The notes under the pieces: model-generated
What the model was told of the DNA's origin: nothing
Seen by the model: only the letters and a program-made list of their open reading frames with translations
The model's database searches: none
From: Ruegeria discodermiae
GTDB lineage: Bacteria; Pseudomonadota; Alphaproteobacteria; Rhodobacterales; Rhodobacteraceae
Reading direction: 5' to 3'
Assembly (NCBI RefSeq): GCF_030758345.1
Contig: NZ_JAVAMO010000006.1
Span: forward strand, 1-64,000
DNA length: 64,000 nt
Shown: positions 46,224-54,014 of the stretch, piece by piece
How positions within the stretch are numbered: the first letter of the stretch is position 1
Layout: each line of letters opens with the position of its first letter
Position numbers and translations under genes: made by a program

Positions 46224-47316
46224 CGCCGAACTGATCAACGAATTGCAGACGCGCGGAATGCGGCTGGTCGATCCGACAGCGGGCCTGGAAAGCCGCCGTG
46301 GCGGCGCCGGTCCGACCGACCACAAGGCGGTGACCGTGGGCGAGACCACGGTGATGGTGCCCGTCCACACCGCCCCCGCCTTTGACAGCCCTTATGTGGT
46401 GCAAGCTCCGGGCTCTGATGGATTGGCTGAGGTGACCAAATCGGGCGAACCGATGGGAAAAATCCGGTTTCCGAACAGGCCGAAATTCTATGACCATAAA
46501 ACAGCCGATGGCATCGAATACAGCAAGATCGCAACCCTGCATTCGCGCGATGTCCTGGCAACGACTGTGCTGCAAACCTGCATCCGATATGAGAGCCGGA
46601 AGAAAACCTGCAAGTTCTGCTCGATCGGTCAGTCTTTGGCTGCCGGGCGCACCATCGCCCACAAAACTCCACAGCAACTGGCCGAGGTTGCAAAGGCTGC
46701 GGTTGAGCTGGACGGGGTGCGCCATATGGTGATGACCACCGGCACGCCTGCGGGCAAGGATCGCGGGGCGGCTGTGATGGTCGAAAGCGCGGCGGCCGTC
46801 AAAGCTGCCGTAGATCTACCCATTCAGGGCCAATGCGAACCGCCAGAAGACAACATCTGGCACGAACGCATGCACAAGGCGGGAGTCGATGCGCTGGGGA
46901 TGCATCTTGAGTCCGTTACCCCCGAGGTGCGCGCGCGCATCATGCCGGGCAAGGCGCAGGTGAGCCTAGAGAAGTATTTCGACAGCTTCCGGGCTGCCGT
47001 TCAGGTCTTTGGCCGGGGTCAGGTCTCGACCTACATCCTGGCCGGTCTGGGCGATACGCGTGAGGCCATACTCGAAACCTCGGCCGAGCTGTGTCGCATC
47101 GGCGTTTACCCCTTCGTGGTGCCGTTTGTGCCCGTGTCGGGGACACCACTGGAAAGCCACCCGGCACCGGGGTCGGGTTTCATGGCCAGCCTCCTTCGGC
47201 CTCTTTCGCAAATGATCCTGAACGCGGGCATGAGCGCCGAAACCGTCAAGGCCGGGTGCGCCAAATGCGGGGCATGTTCAGCGCTTTCCACATACGAAAA
47301 GCAGAGAGTGTCATGA
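46216..47316 (+). CDS. radical SAM protein, MSMEG_0568 family (Nit1C)
   Basis: A 366-residue protein always paired with Nit1C nitrilases. The presumed [4Fe-4S] ligands are Cys122, Cys132 and Cys135 (CX9CX2C), an unusual spacing compared with canonical CX3CX2C. A second Cys cluster lies at the C-terminus ([11 protein letters not shown]). [15 protein letters not shown] is conserved in the central barrel, and [20 protein letters not shown] resembles biotin-synthase-like proteins. The reaction is unknown. The start is ATG 46216 inside the nitrilase 3' end; its stop overlaps the GNAT start by 4 bp. Confidence 0.9.
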   Translation: MSDAELINELQTRGMRLVDPTAGLESRRGGAGPTDHKAVTVGETTVMVPVHTAPAFDSPYVVQAPGSDGLAEVTKSGEPMGKIRFPNRPKFYDHKTADGIEYSKIATLHSRDVLATTVLQTCIRYESRKKTCKFCSIGQSLAAGRTIAHKTPQQLAEVAKAAVELDGVRHMVMTTGTPAGKDRGAAVMVESAAAVKAAVDLPIQGQCEPPEDNIWHERMHKAGVDALGMHLESVTPEVRARIMPGKAQVSLEKYFDSFRAAVQVFGRGQVSTYILAGLGDTREAILETSAELCRIGVYPFVVPFVPVSGTPLESHPAPGSGFMASLLRPLSQMILNAGMSAETVKAGCAKCGACSALSTYEKQRVS

Positions 47317-47882
47317 GCTTCCTTGATACCCACACCTTTCTGTCGTCGGCCCAGATTTTTCTATCGCCGGACTACCTCATCCGGGCCGCCGCGCATCCTT
47401 GGGAGCTGGAGGGGGCCCGCGAACTGCGCCATCAGGTCTTTGTTGAGGAGCAAGGGATCTTTGACCGGCATGACCGGGACGGTGTCGACGATGTTGCCAT
47501 GCCGCTGGTTGCCATCAGCACCTTCGCCGCTGAGGCGGATCAGGTGGTGGGCACCGTGCGCATTCACGAATATAGCCCCCGCAGCTGGCGGGGATCACGG
47601 CTTGCCGTTGCCCCCAGCCATCGGCGGCAGAGCCGCCTTGGATCGGAATTGATCCAACTGGCGGTCTGCACCGCACATGGGCGGGGATGTGACCGCTTTC
47701 TGGCGCATATCCAGATGCAGAACGTGGCCTTGTTCGAAAGGTTGCACTGGCGCGTGCTGCGCGAGGTCGAAATCCATGGCGTGCCGCATATGGAGATGCA
47801 GGCTGATCTGGCTGCATACCCGCCAATCCCGGACCCCTTTGCCGGATGGAAAACCCTCGCGCCGCGTCAGGCTGCTGTGTGA
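47313..47882 (+). CDS. GNAT N-acetyltransferase, MSMEG_0567/Sll0786 family (Nit1C)
   Basis: A 189-residue acyltransferase-fold protein: LEGARELRHQVFVEEQGIFD at the start of the fold, RLAVAPSHRRQSRLGSELIQ as the acetyl-CoA motif, and NVALFERLHWRVLREVEIHG near the end. The acyl acceptor is unknown. It is coupled on both sides (4-bp overlap with radical SAM, 1-bp with the AIR-synthase-like gene). Confidence 0.9.
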   Translation: MSFLDTHTFLSSAQIFLSPDYLIRAAAHPWELEGARELRHQVFVEEQGIFDRHDRDGVDDVAMPLVAISTFAAEADQVVGTVRIHEYSPRSWRGSRLAVAPSHRRQSRLGSELIQLAVCTAHGRGCDRFLAHIQMQNVALFERLHWRVLREVEIHGVPHMEMQADLAAYPPIPDPFAGWKTLAPRQAAV

Positions 47883-48880
47883 TGGGGGCAACTGCTGTGA
47901 AACCGCATATCCCCCTGCGCCAAATGGTGCGCGAGCTGCGAGAGCACCCATCGGTCAGGGGTAAGCTCGACATCGCACAAAGCACTGCAACGCTGGGCCT
48001 GACCCAGTCTAGCGACGGCCAGCCCGGCGATGACTGTGCCGTGCTGCCGACCAAAGACGGCTATGATCTGTTCGCTTGCGAAGGCTTCATCAACGCGTTC
48101 GTACAGGCCGACCCGTGGTTTGCCGGATGGTGTGGGGTCATGGTCAACATCTCGGATATCCTGTCGATGGGTGGACGGCCACGCTGCGTGACCAATGCGA
48201 TTTGGGCGCCGAGTGCAGAGCAGGCACAGCCGGTTTTGGCCGGTATGAAGGCTGCATCGCAGACCTATGGCGTTCCAATCGTCGGGGGGCATACCAACCT
48301 GCGGACCGATGATCTGCAGCTGTCCGTCTCGATCCTTGGTCATGCGAAACGGGTGATATCCAGCTTTATTGCCAAGCCCGACGATGTGCTGATCTGCGCC
48401 GTCGACTTACGCGGCAGCTATCGCGAGCCGTTTGACAACTGGAACGCGGCGCTGACCACACCGCCCGCGATGCTGCGCGAGAATATGGAAATCCTGCCCA
48501 CGTTGGCTGAGGCCGGTCATGTCACGGCAGGCAAGGATATCAGCCAGGGGGGCATCGTGGGCACCGCTCTGATGCTGGCCGAGGCCTCGGGCGTCGGCAT
48601 CGACATTCAGGTCGAGGCTCTGCCGCGCCCAGACCACGTTGATCTGCATCGCTGGCTGCGCAGCTTTCCCAGCTTTGGCTTTCTGCTGAGCGCAAGCGAA
48701 GATCGCGCCGATGCCGTTTGCGAGGCATTTCAAGACCGCGGTGTGGCCGCCACGATCTGCGGTGACGTGACCGAAGGCAATGCCGTTCACCTGACGGGCC
48801 GGGAAGGATCAGCGCTGTTCTGGGACTATGCCCGCTCGCCCTACCTGAACCTTTCCGGAAAAGAGGCCCCGCATGCCTGA
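47882..48880 (+). CDS. AIR synthase-related protein, Sll0787 family (Nit1C)
   Basis: A 332-residue PurM/SelD/ThiL-superfamily protein: GDDCAVLPTKDGYDLFACEG (ATP/phosphate-binding Asp region), INISDILSMGGRPR-like segment (VNISDILSMGGRP), VGGHTNLRTDD and GKDISQGGIVGTALMLAE. Such enzymes phosphorylate or activate an amide or acid with ATP. The start is ATG 47882. In the cluster it presumably acts on a nitrogen-containing intermediate (inference). Confidence 0.9.
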   Translation: MGATAVKPHIPLRQMVRELREHPSVRGKLDIAQSTATLGLTQSSDGQPGDDCAVLPTKDGYDLFACEGFINAFVQADPWFAGWCGVMVNISDILSMGGRPRCVTNAIWAPSAEQAQPVLAGMKAASQTYGVPIVGGHTNLRTDDLQLSVSILGHAKRVISSFIAKPDDVLICAVDLRGSYREPFDNWNAALTTPPAMLRENMEILPTLAEAGHVTAGKDISQGGIVGTALMLAEASGVGIDIQVEALPRPDHVDLHRWLRSFPSFGFLLSASEDRADAVCEAFQDRGVAATICGDVTEGNAVHLTGREGSALFWDYARSPYLNLSGKEAPHA

Positions 48881-49151
48881 GACCCGTTTCACCATTCGTT
48901 GGCCGGACGATCAGACCGAGGAGTGCTACTCCCCATCGACCATCGTACATGAATTCCTGACCGCTGGCGCGACCTATCCGTTGGACGATTTCCTGGCCCG
49001 TTGCCGCGAGGCCTTGGAACAGGCCAGCACTCGGGTCGAGGCCAAATTCGGCTATCGTTGCACCAGCGCCGATGTCCAACTGGCCCGGATTAAGCGTAAG
49101 GCAAGCACTTTCAAAACACCGGCTGAAATCACCTGCCTCTCGATCTCCTGA
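48873..49151 (+). CDS. Nit1C small protein, MSMEG_0570 family
   Basis: A 92-residue conserved small protein with FTIRWPDDQTEECYSPST, then GATYPLDDFLARCREALE. It overlaps the AIR-synthase-like gene by 8 bp. The family is known only from these nitrogen-related clusters; no activity is assigned. Confidence 0.88.
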   Translation: MPETRFTIRWPDDQTEECYSPSTIVHEFLTAGATYPLDDFLARCREALEQASTRVEAKFGYRCTSADVQLARIKRKASTFKTPAEITCLSIS

Positions 49152-49161
49152 GGAGAATGAC

Positions 49162-50418
49162 ATGACCCATCGTGAACAAAAAACCGTTGTCATCGTCGGG
49201 GGTGGTCAGGCCGGTCTGTCGGTCAGCTACTACCTGTGCCGAAAGGGCATTGACCATGTGGTGCTTGAGCGGTTCGGCAAGTTCCATTCCTGGCGCGTCA
49301 ACCGTTGGGACAGCTTTTGTCTTGTGACGCCGAACTGGCAATGCCGCCTGCCGGATTTCCCGTACAAGGGAAACGATCCGGATGGGTTCATGGTCAAAGA
49401 TGAGATCACCGATTACCTTGATGCGTTCGCTGAAACCTTTAACCCGCCAATCATCGAGGATTGCTCTGTCACCCGGATCACCAAACGCCCCGGCGGCGGA
49501 TATCTTGTGGACAGTAGCAAGGGTAACTTCACAACCGATCAGGTGGTGATTGCCACAGGCGGATATGACAACCCGATTGTGCCGCCATATACTGATCAAC
49601 TTGACCCGTCCATTGTCCAGGTGCACTCGGTCGACTACCGCAGACCCGAGCAAATGCCCGAGGGTGCGACACTTGTCGTGGGCACCGGACAGTCCGGGGT
49701 GCAGTTGATGGAAGACATGCACCTTCAGGGGCGCAAGGTGCATCTGGCGGTTGGCCCGGCCCCCCGCTCTCCGCGAAAGTATCGCGGGCGGGATGCGACC
49801 GACTGGTTGTATGAGATGGGCCATTACCACATCACCATCGACCAGCATCCCAACCCGGAACACGCCCTGACCAAAACCAACCACTATATGACCGGCCGCG
49901 ATGGCGGGCACGAGATCGACCTGCGCAAATTCGCGCTGGAGGGTGTTTCACTCTACGGTTCGGTCGCCGGGATGGAGGGTCAGAGGATCCGATTTCTACC
50001 GGATCTTGGGACCAACCTTGATGATGCGGATGACAGCTATATCGGTATCCGGCAGGCGATTGATGCCTATATCGAGAAAAACAACATAGACGCACCCGCA
50101 GAACCCGCCTTTGAGAAATTCTGGCATCCCGCGCAGGAGATCACCGAGATTGATTGTGAGGTCGAGGGGATTACCTCGATTCTTTGGGCCATCGGTTTTC
50201 GACCAGACTATGACTGGATCGATGTTGATGTCTTCGATCCGCGCGGAAGACCGGTCTACGACCGAGGGATTTGCCGCGAGGACGGGTTTTACTTCGTAGG
50301 GCTGGGTTGGCTGAACACCTGGGGATCGGGGCGGTTCCTGGGGATCGATGAAGATGCGCGGTACCTTGCAGAGGCAATTGAGGCGTACATAAAATCAGGA
50401 CTGTTGGTTGCGTCCTGA
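49162..50418 (+). CDS. flavin-dependent oxidoreductase, MSMEG_0569 family (Nit1C)
   Basis: A 418-residue monooxygenase-like flavoprotein: FAD motif VVIVGGGQAGLSVSYYL, then WDSFCLVTPNWQCRLPDFPY, a second nucleotide motif LVVGTGQSGVQLMEDMHL and C-terminal YFVGLGWLNTWGSGRF. It resembles flavin monooxygenases that act on N- or C-atoms of small molecules. The start is ATG 49162, after GAGGAGAATG. It is the last gene of the cluster. Confidence 0.9.
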   Translation: MTHREQKTVVIVGGGQAGLSVSYYLCRKGIDHVVLERFGKFHSWRVNRWDSFCLVTPNWQCRLPDFPYKGNDPDGFMVKDEITDYLDAFAETFNPPIIEDCSVTRITKRPGGGYLVDSSKGNFTTDQVVIATGGYDNPIVPPYTDQLDPSIVQVHSVDYRRPEQMPEGATLVVGTGQSGVQLMEDMHLQGRKVHLAVGPAPRSPRKYRGRDATDWLYEMGHYHITIDQHPNPEHALTKTNHYMTGRDGGHEIDLRKFALEGVSLYGSVAGMEGQRIRFLPDLGTNLDDADDSYIGIRQAIDAYIEKNNIDAPAEPAFEKFWHPAQEITEIDCEVEGITSILWAIGFRPDYDWIDVDVFDPRGRPVYDRGICREDGFYFVGLGWLNTWGSGRFLGIDEDARYLAEAIEAYIKSGLLVAS

Positions 50419-50547
50419 TCGGACGCCAAGCAGCGAGCGGAGTTTGAAGACCATTAAGCCCGCAACGAATCCGAGCAATAGCTCTAATATGACTTGCTTG
50501 GGGGTTTGCTTGAAGAAACTCCAAATTATTGCAATCCAACCTTGCAT
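50395..50547 (-). CDS. possible small single-pass membrane protein (50 residues)
   Basis: The frame runs from ATG (50547) to TGA (50395) with one strong hydrophobic helix (ILELLLGFVAGLMVF) followed by KLRSLLGVRSGRNQ. The helix plus LRS-LG-R-G pattern recalls the N-terminal anchor of Tim44-like proteins, but the rest of such a protein is missing. It overlaps the flavin oxidoreductase 3' end by 24 bp, convergently. There is no strong ribosome binding site. It could be a remnant or chance. Confidence 0.3.
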   Translation of the reverse strand: MQGWIAIIWSFFKQTPKQVILELLLGFVAGLMVFKLRSLLGVRSGRNQQS

Positions 50548-51037
50548 TGGCTCAAATCCGATTTCGATATGGCTTTGGCTCTCTTATTCACATACTGGTG
50601 GGGCGAAAAAAATAAGGCAACTTGGTCCCGCAAACCGTGAGTTCGATCGGTCTCAAGTTTCGCGTCAGCAGCGAATGTCCGGATCGACGGGCCACGACGC
50701 AGCGTCTTGACCGAGTTGTGGAGGTCAGCTTAGGGCGGCGTGCAGCCGAAACCATGTCAGCTGCCCAGGCAACGCTGGTGCGCGTCAGCCCGCTTTCACG
50801 AAAGTGAACCGGTACTACATCTGTTGGGCGGCAGAGGCGGCCTTTTCACAATCAGTAGGGTCATTGACTTGTGCTCGCCCGATAGTTCTTGCAATGAAGT
50901 CGGCCACTTCTCAAACGCGATTAGAGACTTGAACGACGGAAAGGTCTGTATTCTGCGTTCTACCCCAAGGATGCAGACTGAAATTCGCTTTCTGGTGAAA
51001 TCATTTTTTGAGTACCCCAGCCATTGGAGGTAGCTTT
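50548..51037. other. intergenic stretch without a recognised gene
   Basis: No supported gene. Around 50665-50700, GCGAATGTCCGGATCGACGG faintly recalls the R1 repeat. GGAGG before 51038 is the ribosome binding site of the truncated cytochrome gene. Confidence 0.35.
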
Positions 51038-51274
51038 ATGCAATTGATCGATCATCCAAACCGTTATGGTTCTGTGATTCGGACGTTCCACAGGGGCATG
51101 GCAGTCCTGTTTCTGGCCCAGTATACGTCTGCAACTGCGCGAGCCTTGCTACCACGTGGGAATGAAATCCGAGATGCCTTGTGGCGTTACCACACTGATC
51201 TGGGAGTGACGCTCTTTATGCTTGTGATGCTGCGGAGCGCCTGGAGTTTAGTAAATCTGGTATTGTCACGTTAA
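51038..51274 (+). pseudogene. cytochrome b561, N-terminal fragment
   Basis: A 78-residue frame with a strong ribosome binding site (GGAGGTAGC). It reads RYGSVIRTFHRGMAVLFL then LWRYHTDLGVTLFMLVMLRS, matching the first two helices of b561, including His residues that bind haem. It ends four codons after SLVNL, whereas intact proteins are about 180 residues long. The break coincides with the approach of the IS6 remnant, so insertion or deletion removed the rest. Confidence 0.7.
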
Positions 51275-51310
51275 CTCTCGATCCACATAGAGATCCTGGT
51301 TTTTTGGATT

Positions 51311-52023
51311 TCAAGCGGCCTGTGTGGCAGCACTCCAAGCGTCAAATGCCTCTAGTCGGTGATATCGGATTGTTGAGGCGGCGCGGCGGCGGGCGGGCAC
51401 GCTGAAGCAATTGCGGTTGGCTGATTGGGTCGCCACGAACCGCTGTAGTCCGCCCGAAGAGCGATGGCCTTACATCGTCCGTTCCCGCTTTCGAAATGGA
51501 AGATGGCTGTTCTTGGCTCGATTGTTCAAGCCCTTGTGCGACCAATGATCCAACCCTGTCGCGATCTCTCGTTTGGCGGCGTCATACGAGCGTAGTTTGT
51601 CTGTGATGATCCGCTTGGGAATGAAACCATCACACTTGATCACGCGGCGCAACAGTCGTTTTGCCGTCCATTTGTTGCGTTTTGGTTGGAGGATTTCGTC
51701 TAGCACGCCGTGCTGATCGACTGCGCGCCAAAGCCGATACTTGCGACCCGATATTCTCACGGCAACTTCATCCAGATGCCAGACATCACCTGGGCGGTTC
51801 TGTCTCTGCCGCAAGTTTCGAGCGAACGCCGGCCCGAACAAGTTTGGCGCGAACGCCGGCCCGAACTTGATGACCCAACGCCGGACAGTTTCGCAATAGG
51901 CATCGATCCCGCGTTGCAGCAGCATCTCTTCAACTTCCCGCAGGCTCAGATTGAAGCGAACGTATAGACACACCGCGTGCGCAATGATCTGAGGAGGAAA
52001 TCGGTAACCTTTGTAGCAGATTG
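51311..52023 (-). pseudogene. IS6 family transposase, inactivated
   Basis: Reads YKGYRFPPQIIAHAVCLYVR (near the N-terminus), LREVEEMLLQRGIDAYCETV, the first catalytic Asp in WHLDEVAVRI, and ITDKLRSYDAA with the second, typical of the IS26 group. Within the frame a 27-bp tandem duplication (51822-51875) repeats FGPAFA-NL. After RKRERTM a TAA (51470-51472) replaces an expected CAA, and homologous sequence continues to a stop at 51311. The N-terminus lacks a clear start. Terminal repeats are not visible. Confidence 0.8.
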
Positions 52024-52330
52024 ATGATCACTTCATCGATGTCACCTACGTCCAAATGCGTGCATGAGCAACCGAACGGCAGTTAATGTGACAACACCGG
52101 CGAAGTCCCACTTCGTAGCTCGGGTAGATGAGAGCACTTATTCGGAAATCGCATTTGTAGAGACATCGGTTGCCGCCCGCGAAATTTGTGCAGGGTTTGT
52201 GGGCAACAAAGATTGCACCCCCATGCTGGAGATGTTTGATCCGAGTTCGGTGGACTTAGATTTTTGGCATGTATTGGCGTAAGACAAACCAAAGCTGCCG
52301 TTGGTGCGCCAGCAGCCAACGGCAGAACCG
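52024..52330. other. gap between two IS elements
   Basis: A 72-codon frame at 52064-52282 (MSNRTAVNVTTPAKSHFVAR) has no recognisable family and no good ribosome binding site; I do not call it a gene. A strong hairpin lies at 52295-52325. Confidence 0.3.
52295..52325. terminator. perfect 10-bp hairpin beside the IS1182 end
   Basis: CTGCCGTTGG and CCAACGGCAG pair perfectly around an 11-nt loop, ending 5 bp from the left end of the IS1182 element. No T-run follows on the plus strand, so termination is uncertain. Confidence 0.35.
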
Positions 52331-53853
52331 TCCGGATAGTGTTGAAGAAGTTGACGTTGGGGCTGCCGGTGGGTTGCGCTCAAAGCAGCTTTGCCGTTCC
52401 TTTCAGCCTATTGGTTGTTGTCGCGGAACCAGCTTGGCGAGTTTCCTGAGGTTTTGAGCAGTTGCTGCGAGTTGGAACTGTTCATATGCGCCTTTGGGTC
52501 CTCGAATCCGCAGCATCGGCACGCCGATGTATCGCTTCAGATGGGCGAAGAGCATCTCGACTTTCCGCCTCTGAATGAACAAGGTCATGTAGGCATCGGT
52601 TTTGCGTATGTTGCGGGCCACATCTCGTGCAGCTTCGTGTACGGATCTCATCACTCGCCTGCCAGGGTCCCCTGGGCAACATTGCGGTTTGAGCGGGCAG
52701 GCGTCGCAATCGTGTTTTGAGGCTCGATATTTAATGAACCCGTCTTTACCGCCGTTGGGCTTTCGCGGTTTGGAGAAGGTCCTGCGATACGTTCTCAGTT
52801 CCTTGTTGCCGGGGCATGTGTAGCTATCGGCAGCGGGGTCGTAGACGAAGTCTTCGCGTGAGAATGTGCCGTCCGTCCGTTTGGATTTGTCCCAGACCGG
52901 AATGTGTGGAGCGATGCCGCGCTCTTCCACCAACCAGCCCAACATTTCTGCTGAACCGTAGCCGGTGTCGCCAACCAATTTGTCCGGGGTAATGTTAAAG
53001 CGGTCTGTGATCCTGTCGATCATACGCCTTGCGGCAAAGGCCTCAGCGGTTCGGATCGTAACAGATGGCTCAACATCAACAATCACGGCATTGTCCAAAT
53101 CCACCATATAGTTGGTCGAGTAAGCGAAGAACGCTGCTCCACCGTCTGCCCCCGTCCAGCGCGCCGCAGGATCGACAGGCGAGATGTATTTGGGAACGAC
53201 TTTGGTCGAGGCTCCGAATGCCGCGTCATCAAGTGTCTCGAGAAATTCCTCAACGACGCGGGTTGTTAGGTTGGATGGCAGGCCTTCCTTACTGTCGATC
53301 CCGCGTGTCTGGTTCGCATTCGCCGGGATCAGGCTGGCATCGATGCCGAAGCTCTCGCTGCCAACCAAGCCCTCATCAATGCAGCGCTGCAAAACTGTCT
53401 CGAAGAGCTGCCGGAACAAACCGCTCTCCCGGAAACGCCCATGCCGGTTCTTTGAGAAGGTCGAATGGTCAGGCACTGGGTCAGTCAAGTCAAGCCTGCA
53501 AAACCATCTGTACGCCAGATTAACATGCACCTCTTCGCAGAGGCGGCGCTCGGATCGAATGCCTTGGCAATAGCCCAACAACAGCATCCGGATCATCAAC
53601 TCAGGGTTAATCGAAGGACGACCATGCGTGCTGTACGATGGTGCCAGAAGCGGTCGAACGACAGACAGATCCAGAAAACGATCAATGCCGCGTAGCGAGT
53701 GATCCTCGGGCACAAATTCCTCGATTGAAAACTCCTAGAACAGCGCACCCTGCGCCAGCTGCCTCGCTCCCATCATCGCCCCACCTCCACTCTCAAAACG
53801 AGTGAATCAGCGACCGACCAACCAATCAATCGACTTTTTCAACACTATCCGGA
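52331..53853 (-). mobile_element. IS1182-family element with matched terminal inverted repeats (about 1523 bp)
   Basis: The left end TCCGGATAGTGTTGAAGAAG and the right end (reverse complement of 53831-53853, TCCGGATAGTGTTGAAAAAG) match at 21 of 23 positions. The element encloses one transposase gene. No clear target-site duplication is seen in the flanks. Confidence 0.8.
52403..53776 (-). pseudogene. IS1182 family transposase with an amber codon near the start
   Basis: From ATG 53776 the frame reads MMGARQLAQGALF, then TAG (53735-53737), where family members have Tyr, then EFSIEEFVPEDHSLRGI and an otherwise intact 437-codon frame. The DDE residues are visible in FGIDASLIPANAN, VGDTGYGSAEM and IQRRKVEMLFAHLKR. 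Full length would be 457 residues. An internal GTG (53711-53713) could still start a shortened protein, so activity is not excluded. Confidence 0.82.
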
Positions 53854-53899
53854 GAGGCTGTGTAGATCCGCAGCGACATCTTGAACGCCCGGTTTGGGT

Positions 53900-53997
53900 C
53901 AGGAATGCTTGACGTTTGGATCAGTATTGCGTGACGCGGCCCATTGAGCGGATTCGGAAAAATCGCCGAATTGAGTCAAAGATGCGCAACTTTCCAT
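53900..53997. repeat. R2 dispersed repeat, copy b
   Basis: Aligns over about 98 bp with 38117-38212, including GCGTGACGCGGCCCATTGAG against GCGTGGCGCAGCCCGTTGAG and GAGTCAAAGATGC. It ends 17 bp before the dnaE2 stop codon. Confidence 0.6.
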
Positions 53998-54014
53998 ACT
54001 CCCTCCGATATATC

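Noticed and set aside
52064-52282. 72-codon frame between the two IS elements
   Set aside because: No known family, weak start context, and a location in decayed sequence.
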